From contig CM076943.1 of NCBI GenBank assembly GCA_039566865.1, positions 41,176,663 to 41,240,662 of the forward strand: DNA of 64,000 nt. Direction: 5' to 3'. Under the pieces are notes generated by a model. It saw only the letters and a list, made by a program, of their open reading frames with translations. It was not told the origin of the DNA and did no database searches. A program made the translations under genes and the position numbers. Source of the DNA: Aurelia coerulea (taxonomy: Eukaryota > Cnidaria > Scyphozoa > Semaeostomeae > Ulmaridae). Position 1 is the first letter of the stretch. Every line of letters starts with the position of its first letter. This document shows, piece by piece, positions 42,901 through 52,699 of this stretch.

Positions 42901-45900
42901 AGATTTCATCGCCACATATTTTCATAATTTTACACAAAAGACATCTACAGATATCATCACAACCCAATTTACGACAGAAATTTTCACAGGAGGGGCATTT
43001 TCCGACGATCTGAATAGGGTCATCTCAACAAATTGTCCCGGGTGCTGGAGTCTTTGTTATACCGGGTGCGCCAAAATAAACTATGCACGTTTGGCAGGCC
43101 ACAATAAATCGTACTCAGGTCCGATTTTGAATATTTATGAATATTTATATTCGTTAGCAGAAAGCCTGAATTAGATACTGGGATTTTTGCAAATTTTTCC
43201 GTTTTCAATTTCTAGAGCTAGAAGTGAGTTTCCTAAAATTTTAGTTTTCGAAAACATTGAAAACGACCAAAAAACGTCGATCAAATTCTAAAGATTTAAC
43301 ATGAATGAACAAAGAGAAAACGTTTTCAGGGGGATTTGGGGGTACAGTTCGAATTCTCGTACAACAGATTACAATTGGTCAATTTCTAAATCCCAAATCA
43401 ACACGAACAAGTTCTCTCTTTGCCCATTCATGTCGATTCTTTGGAAAACAAGATCGATGCTTTTTTATCGTTTTCAGTGTTCTTCGAAAACTAAAATTTT
43501 AGGAAACTCGCTTTTAGCTCTAAAAACTGAAAATGAAAAAAAATGCAAAAATATCAGTATCTAATTCAGGCTTTCTGCTAACGATTAAGTCATAAATCTT
43601 CAAAATCGGACCTGTGTACGATTTATTGTGGCCTGCAAAACGTGCATAGTTTATTTTGGCGCACCCGGTAGCATGCTCTACTTCCATACAGTTATAACCA
43701 ACTAATCTGTATTATTGCTTCGATTGAATAAATCATGTTTTGAAACCCAGTTACCATAAAAGCTCTATTTAGAACCCTCCCTATAAAGCCCCTCCCTTCT
43801 GAGTCAAAATCATAAATAACCCCCCCCCCCCTCTCTCTTAAGCACCCCCCCATTGATATCAAATGCAAGAAGCTGCCAATGATTTTTTATTTACTAAGCT
43901 AAATTCGTTTGCATGTTACTTTTGATATGCTTTGGGATACAGTGTCAAATTTGTTTATTTGGCTCGTAAAGTTGTATTGTTATTCTTCAAAATATTGGGT
44001 GAAAGAACTATAAAGCTATCATTTACATTCTCGTCATTTGACTTTGTGAATAAGCAGTCTTTCGCTTCATGGCAGCAAAAATTTACAATGAACGCCTTTC
44101 AACATACGGAAAACTGAATCATTCAATGCCTATTCTTAAGCAACATTTTACCTAAGCTTCTTATTTTAGATATGTAATATATGATTTAGGCTCCTTATTT
44201 TAAATATGTAACATATGGTATTAATACAATTGCTGTAAATTTTTCATTTTTTTATAATATCTTTTTACGTTAATCAGGACACACATTGATAACAGCAGTA
44301 ACGTTGAAGTGTTAATCCCGTATAATGATTCGTGTTATTATTATTATTATTATTATGATATATATTAAAAATTAAATAAGCCCAAGGTGCTTAATAGAGC
44401 TTTTACGGTACACTCTTTGGATGGTATTACTGTACAGTATATGTTTTAGCTCTACACTATGATTTCACGATACATCACTCCTGTAAATGAAGATACTTGA
44501 TGCAAATAGTGATGCAAGATAGTCAAACAGAACATTTTATTTCTTCAAGCAAAATGCGCATGGGCATATTCATCATTCGTTGCGAAATCAGCAAGTTGTC
44601 CTCCCTGTCAATTGGTACCCCCACCACGCCCTTGCAACTTAGTGTATTTCAATCAATTTCCTTATTTTGATTATGTCAGTTTCCTGATTCACTTGATTTG
44701 TCTTTATTTCAGTGGTGTGAATGTACAATAACTTCATTCTTAATAGAGTCGTAGTTCAAGTGCAGCCATAAGATATAATTTTCTTTTTGTAGGATTTATG
44801 ATTTAATGCCTTTGTTGTGAGCGGTCATGTTTTGAACTGCTCTAGTTCGCTCCAACTAAATTGCTGATAAACGCATAGATATGGTATGAAAATGAATTTA
44901 ATTGGCAGTCATGTAAATATATAAAAGATGTTCTGTATAACTTTGTTGGATTCGCTGTGTAAATATATCGATGATATGGTAAAAACACGTACAGGCTTTT
45001 CGACAACCTCGGAAATGGAGCTTACAGAAGAGTTCAAGGCGTACTTGGACAGCCGTTTTGTAAATATGATTGTGAACAGAATAATTCTGGAAGCGACCAT
45101 TTCCTTTATCAAATCAACACAGCGATTAGGCTAGAAATAAAACCATCAAATCACACCGCCCCCTAACAGGTGAGTCAGAGATACATTTCTTTGACGCACC
45201 TGGGACACCTAAATTTTTGTAGCGTTGTTTTTTTCTTAGACTAGATACTATCGTTGTATTGAACTGTTGTAAGTGTCGTTCGTAGTGAGAACTCGATGAC
45301 TTTGTGTCCTTTCTCGCTACGATCGTTATACTGTATTTGTTCTTTTCTCAATTCTAGATTAACTGTTGTCGTTGCTTTGTATATCTTAATATTTTATGAT
45401 ATTTTGATATTTATGATATCATTTTGTTTCTCTTGACGATGACTACAGAGTCGAAACGCGTCGATTAGAAGAATGGAATAAAAGAATTCAAGAACTTCAA
45501 ATCGTCTCTATTTTTGTGTACATCTTATCTGTAATATTTTATGATGATATAAAAAGAAAAAAATGATTTAATTTTAAACATATCTAAATTTTGCTCACCA
45601 TCAGTCTGTATCCTCAAGTTAATTTTCTTTTCAGAGGGATGTGGGATGTTATATCCACAAAATTGAACTTCAGGGCTGAAAGAAAGATTATGAAAACATA
45701 GGGCTCAAATCTTTCAAATCTTTAAACCGGTAAGTTTAAAATTCTATGACATTTTTCTTTGAATCGAATGGCTTGAAAGGAGCTTATGGTACTTTGCTGT
45801 AAATCTGCCGTGGATATTTTTTAAGTTTTTTTTCAAAATGGCAGCATTTTAATTACTTTCAAAAGAATTCATGGAAAATTTTGAAAAAATTAAATCATTG

Positions 45901-48900
45901 TAAATCAATGGAGGAAAACTGATATAATCTTCAAGAATACCATATAGTTTATGAAGGTCTAAAATATGGTGGAAAGCAGAAATCTGTAGCTGTTCTGGTT
46001 TCGGATTTAGAAATTTGATGACGACATAGCCTCAAATTTAATAAATGCCGATATATTTAAATTAGTCAACATATCAATAAATTTTCATGGCAGATTCACA
46101 GCAAAAAGCACTGAGTTCTTTGCAAGCAATTTAAATTAAAGAAGATTGTAATACAATTTCACACCAACCTTTTTAAAGATTTGAGCCCTACTGTACTGTA
46201 TGTTGATTATGAAGGTATCAAAATTTATGCCATCACACAATTTGTGCAGTCTGCTATTGAGTTTCATCAGTTTCATCGAAATTCAATATCAATGCCCGGT
46301 GTCCCAGAAAAAAGTATACAGATATTTTTTGGTCTAGCAATGAAAATTTAGCTTTAATCAATGGCTAATCAATTTCAAAATGCTTCCCTGTGGTTAACTT
46401 GTAAATAGATGCCTCATTTATAGGACCAGAGCTTTGGCCTTTGGCCTTTTGACCAAACCAAAGTCCTGACACATATCAAAATCTAAAACAGAAATTGAAG
46501 AAAAATAAAAGAAACACAATGGGTGACTTCTAGCAAACAGAATATTATAATATGATTCAAGTTTTGTTCAAATTTTATCAAAGGCTACTGTTGATTTATT
46601 CATGGTGCTTCTTGGTCTGGAGAATATAGCAAATTTGAACTGTCGACCAACAGTAATAATATTCAACACATAAAGCACAACATAGGGCTCAAATCTTTAA
46701 AAAGGTCGGTGTAAAATTCTATTGCCGTTTTCTTTGAAATAAATAGCTTGGAAGGAACTTACGGTTTTTTGCTGTAAATCTGCCGTGGCAATTTATTGAT
46801 ATCTTGATTAGTTTCAATATGGCGGCATTTATTAAATTTGAGGCTATGACGTCATCAAATTTCTAAATCCTAAACTACAAAAGCTACAGATTTCTGCTTG
46901 CCACCTTATTGTAGACCTCCATAAACTATGGTTTTCTTGAATGTTATGCAATGTTTCCTCTATTAGTTTAGGATTTACAATGATTTAAATTTTTTCAAAA
47001 TTTTCCATGAATTTTTTCAAAAATTATCAAATTGCCGCCATTTTGAAAAAAATAAAGATATCATAAAATTTCCACGGCAGAGTTACAGCAAAGTACTATA
47101 AGTTCCTTTCAAGCAATCCAATTCAAAGAAAAATATGATAGAATTTTACACCGACCTTTTTAAAGATTTGAAAGATTTGAGCCCAATGCTATAAAGCACC
47201 AATATCAACAAATAAGGTATCTATATGTTGAAGTTAACTAAAAAAGGAATGTTGAAACTAGCTAAATTTTAATCGCTATCCCCAACCAAATTGGTATGCT
47301 ACCTTCTCTGGGACATCCAGTATTTTTTCGGATATGCTCAAAAACAATGCATACCTTGTTTCAATTTTTGGTAGAGAAACACATTTTTGTATTTGCTTAA
47401 AAGTTCATGCATGCATGAATATGAATTTCTTCTTCAGGCCTTTTCGTAAAGAAATTTCCACAAGGGCGTCCTATCGCCCTCATAGTTAAGCTTAGGAGGG
47501 CGATCGCCCCCTTAAAATAGTCTCGTGTTTTTACTTGTTTTTACTGATAAGCAATGAAAGCTTCCAAGGTCTTGTTCTTGCAACTTGGACTGTTTCCTTT
47601 GTGTTCACTTCACCAGAGAGTTTATATTTAAATGATAAAAAGTGAATACCAATATGAAAAAATGACTAGTCGCCAACCCAGCGCCGCAAGGATGATATCA
47701 CCCATGTAGAGTATGTCGTTACAGGAAACGTATTACCTGTGTAAATTCATTCTGAGATGTGGTGTTAAGTTGTGAGTATACTAATTTAAATTTAAAGGCA
47801 GAAACACCGCAACACGACAAAAAAACAACAGCAAATACGATTAATTTAATTTTTGCCAATATTTCGTCCTGCCATGCAGGACTTCTTCAGGGCTGTAATG
47901 TGACAGTTACATTACAGCCCTGAAGAAGTCCTGCATGGCAGGACGAAATATTGGCAAAAATTAAATTAATCGTATTTGCTGTTGTTTTTTTGTCGTGTTG
48001 CGGTGTTTCTGCCTTTAAATTTATTCATTTTTTCGTCATCGCAAGCATCTTCGGATCCGGCAATCGACGTTGGTATCGTGGCCTTTACTTTTTCAAATTA
48101 TACTAATTTAACCTAAACTATCATGCCTTCTTTGTTGCTCCATTATTTTTCCTAAGTTGGCAAAAGGTCACAGCAGTTAAGCCAGCCACTTTCCTGTTGT
48201 TCCCTTGATTGAGTGTCAAGATAAATAAAGATTCCACAAAAATCATTAACAGATTAGAGAAGGCGATTAGAGTAGTGGATGTAAGCCCTTGAAACAAAAC
48301 AACCAAGTCTCCATTAAAATTTCGTCAGAAAACTTTACTCAAACTTGTAGCAGGCCTGATCTACGGAGCAGAGAAGGGCTGCAGAATGTTAAACTGGAGA
48401 ACGATTTTGTAAGAAAGTTAAGATAACTGTGAGTACTATTCATTTTATTGACAGACCCTGATCTTAAAGAAAGATTTAGTTAAACTGGGAACCTCGATGA
48501 CGATAACGATGAAGAAGAGGGTCGGTACATATATATCGCAAATACTGCAAAGAAATTTTTAAGGACCACTAATTTTGCTCTTCATTTTGCAGTTCTTTCA
48601 AGTTTCTTGTTAAAATCATTTTGCTAAAGACAAATCGAGAAACATTGACCTTTTAGAGTTCGTTTGGGTTCTCTTCACCTTACTTGATGCACTAGTGGCT
48701 AGCCTTCACAACGGGTTTCTTTTGAAAAGAAGTCGAAGAGCTATTCTGTAAAATAGTACGAGCACCGAGTGATGATTGAAGGAACGAGTTTAAATCAAGA
48801 CGGCTTCGTTCTAAAAGTCTTTTGTAAACGAAATCCTGTTGGAGCTTCGGGCGAAATACGTTTTTGCGAGGGCAGTTAATAGCCCACGTAAAACATTTTG

Positions 48901-51900
48901 CGAGGGCGCTGGCGAGGGCGATCGCCCGCGTAAAACGAAAAGGCCTGTTCTTCTTTTTACTCACCCAGTGGATTCGCACAATCTAATTCAATCATATTTG
49001 TAGAATAAAAAATTATTACCACAAAATGAAAACCTTCTGAAATACTTCTATTCTATGGTGTTTTATTCTATTCTACATAAAAATTCTATTATAAGGTGTG
49101 TCACTCAAGCAAAGCAGGCTTCTGAAACTTTTGAATATGTTTGACACAGAGGGGAAAAAGATATCAGGATGTACTTTTAGTAGATTTGAAAAACACTTTT
49201 TAATGGAAAGATAATTTATAAAAATGATTCAATGGACAATAAAGGGATGTTTAAAAACATACTTCTTCATAATGACATATCGCAATGCATTGCCAAGAGT
49301 ATGATCTTCTTCATTTAATACAAATGTTAAACAAGTCTCATCCTCTGGGTTGCCCTCTGGAGGCACCTGAGCAAAAGAAGAAGTAATTAATTGTATATTA
49401 GTCAGGTCGCAAAGAGTCTACAAGATTGATGAGAAAATTGCAGATAGAACAAATCTACTATAATTGGTGAACCCAGGAAATGATAAACTTTAGAGTGTAA
49501 ACAAATGGGCAGTTTTTAATAGAGTGCCACTGCTCTGAGAGGGACAAGTGCAGCTTAGCAGGTGGCGCTAAATGCCATATTCCTTCTGCAAAACCCCTTA
49601 CTGTAACTTTTCCTAACTAAACATGGGCTATCTTTGATTGCTAACTGCGCAGCTCAGATTGAAAACAGCATAAATCATTGCACATGCAAGATTGCAATAT
49701 ATAAACTTTCCAACTTAGTTTGAAATCAACCCAAACTCTTCGGTATGACATACAACAACACAAAATGTTAATGCACCTTGCTAAACTGCACTCTAACCCC
49801 CTCAGAGAAACCATCTAATCAATCAGAAAGTCTACAGGTCCGTTCTTAAAAATTTGATATGAATAGACAAGTCTAGGCATCAGGAAAAAAACAAAGAACA
49901 AAGAGATTGGAACGCAAAGGTACACACCATCCATGCAAAAGGTCGTACCTCCAGTCTGCAGACGCCTCCAGTCTGCGGACAACAAGCAGGGATTTTGTTT
50001 CCATCAATAAAAACGAGGTCATTTGAACCTTGTTTTATTGTCATTTAGAAATTTCCATCAAGAGTTTTAGCAGACAAACTGATCATTCTCTGAGCAAATT
50101 GAAACTGGACAGACAAGAATCCTTTCCATTGCTAGCATCCATCAACAAATTAGTGCTTTTGAATTTTTTTGTTAAATTAAAACAAACTGTTCCGTTGAGA
50201 TTTTCTTTGTGCTCTGACTCTGTAACATGCTTTTGTTTTCAAAAACCGTTGGGAGCCTGATTATCCCGCCTTGTATTCAGGATTCAGGGGGTTGAAATTC
50301 AGCACGTTTACTGACACGCCCCATGTCAGTCTGTGGACACATACGCTTTTCCATTTGTTTCTTCTGTGCCCTACTGCCCTGTGGAAATACGACAATTTAG
50401 GCTGGATTTTAGGGGATGTTATGATTGACTTACATTTTCAATTTTGGCTTAATTTGCAAGCTTAATATTTGAATCATAGTGATCTGAAAGGCATGCGATA
50501 AGAAAACAAAAGGTTATACACTCCTGTCACGAAAGTATACGGACAGCTGAAACAAAATGGAGTCAAATTTGACCGTTAGTCCTTCGACCCCAAAACAGTT
50601 CAGCCGTTATGCGGCCATTTCAGGGACTGGAAACCAATTATTTTACCGCCAAAACTTTGTTTATTGATCACGCAATCCAGGAAGAAATGAAAAAATGAAA
50701 AACAAAGCAAAATGAAGTGTTTTGATAGCAAAATATGAATTTAGCTGTGAGAAGGAAAAGCAATCGAAAACAAGACAAAATGTTCAACAAATTTCCAGTC
50801 TTGGAGGCTGCTACATGACAGGAGAAGATTGTATTTTATGTCAAATGAAGCAGAAAAGATCGCCGTTTTAGGAATCATGTGAATGACAGCAAAAAGACAC
50901 TTGGCTATAAAATGGCAAAATTAAATTTGAGTCTCCCATGGCTGTAGGGTTGCGATATCATATTTGCTAAGGTAAGTTTAAATTTGTATCAAAGCCTCAA
51001 AAATATAATTAATGCCAAAGGTTGGCCTATAAAGGTTGGTATCATTTTGTACATTACATAGGGGAATCAATCTGAGCAAAATTATACAGTCTCTAAAGAA
51101 TTTTCTTTGCAACAATTTCGTTTTGAGTTGATTGCAATAATTCTGTTGTTACAAAACCTTACCTCGATCGCGGCAACTGTTTTCTTTTTTCATTTATAAC
51201 TTAATTATATCGGGATTTTACTTGAATTTTCTTTCATATTTGCAAATTTCAAACTTTTCTGCACCAAGTGATGCTATTCCAGTGAACGAATTATTTGGAA
51301 GAGTATCTTAAATATCTGTTCTAAGTTGGGAGGCTCCTTTGTTATCAATTACATTTTCTCGTCGCAGCTAATTTCATGTTTTATTATCAAAACACGTTTA
51401 TCTTGCTTTGTTTTTCAATTTTGTATTTCTTCCTTGATTGCGTGATCGATAAACACAATTTTGGGGGTAAAATCGTTTATTTCCATTCCCTGAAGTGGCC
51501 GCATAGCGTCTGAACCGTTTTTGGGGGTCGAAGGGCCAACCGTCAAATTCGACGCCATTTTGTTTCGGCCGTCCGGATACTTTCGTGATGGGAGTCGTAT
51601 CATTGGAAATATTCTGAAAAACTACGATTTTGGGCAAGATTGCGGAGAATGTATCATATGACATGTCAGCCACAGCTGAAGTGAAGGTTGTGTCGCTGCC
51701 AAATTGGAAAGAGACAGAAGGGTCAATCAACAAGGCAATCATCCATCTATTTTGGAGAAATTCATTAAAATTTCTTTTGGATATTCTTGTAGTGCACGCA
51801 TGTTTTAAGCTACTTTGGTTATGAGTTATTACAAATAGGTTTGTTATCTAGTAAAATGCGATTTCTTCTTGAAGTGGCGATCGATAGGCCTAGGCATAAT

Positions 51901-52668
51901 TACCAGTTTATAGAATAGGCCTTGTTAATAAGTTGTTTTAGGTAGGGTCATACCTACAGTCTGCGGAAACTTCCAGTATGCGGACAACAAGCGAAAACTC
52001 TTGTTTTCGTCAATAAAAAGACCATAAATCCACGCAATTTTCTGGTCACTGAAACCTCATTTTATTCTCATTCGAAAATTTCCATCGAGAATTTCATCGG
52101 GCAAAGCAGATTATTTTCTGAGCAAATTGAAGCTTGACAGTCAAGAATTTCTTCCATTGCCAGCATCTGTCAACAAATCAACGAATTCACACTTTGTGTG
52201 TTAAATCATTGCAAAATGTTCCATTGAGACTTTTTCACGCTCTGATTCTTTGACCATGCTTTGTTTCCAAATTCCCTTGGGAGCTCTGATGATTCCGTCT
52301 CGCATTCAAGATTCAGGGGGGTTAAAGTTCAACCCGTTACTGACACGCCCCATCTCCAGTCTGCGGACACATGTTTTCCATTTGTTTCTTGTGCGCTTCG
52401 ATGCCCTATGGAAAAGCGGCGATTTAGGCCCAATGGGCCAAAAGACACTCAAGACATCTAAATTCGATCTCATTTACCAAAGGGACAACTTTTAATCACA
52501 ACAAGGGGAAAGATTTTATATACTTTTAATCAACTTTTATTTTATTTATTTTCACGCAGATTTATTTCATCTTGAATTACATTTAAAAAATTGTTAATAA
52601 GTAGGTAGAGCAGGCCCACATCAGCAGTAATGCTGCCCGTCCCTGGCCTGCTTCAACAAATAAAGATG

Positions 52669-52699
<31 letters not shown>

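Noticed and set aside
44928..45134. 68-codon plus-strand frame in POLR1D intron
   Set aside because: No family resemblance, no splice context and no repeat support.
45141..45180. CCCCCTAACAG followed by GTGAGT as an exon boundary
   Set aside because: No coding frame with family support on either side.
48692..48979. 95-codon minus-strand frame
   Set aside because: It overlaps the right end of the hAT-like element and includes its GC-rich tip; not a credible protein.
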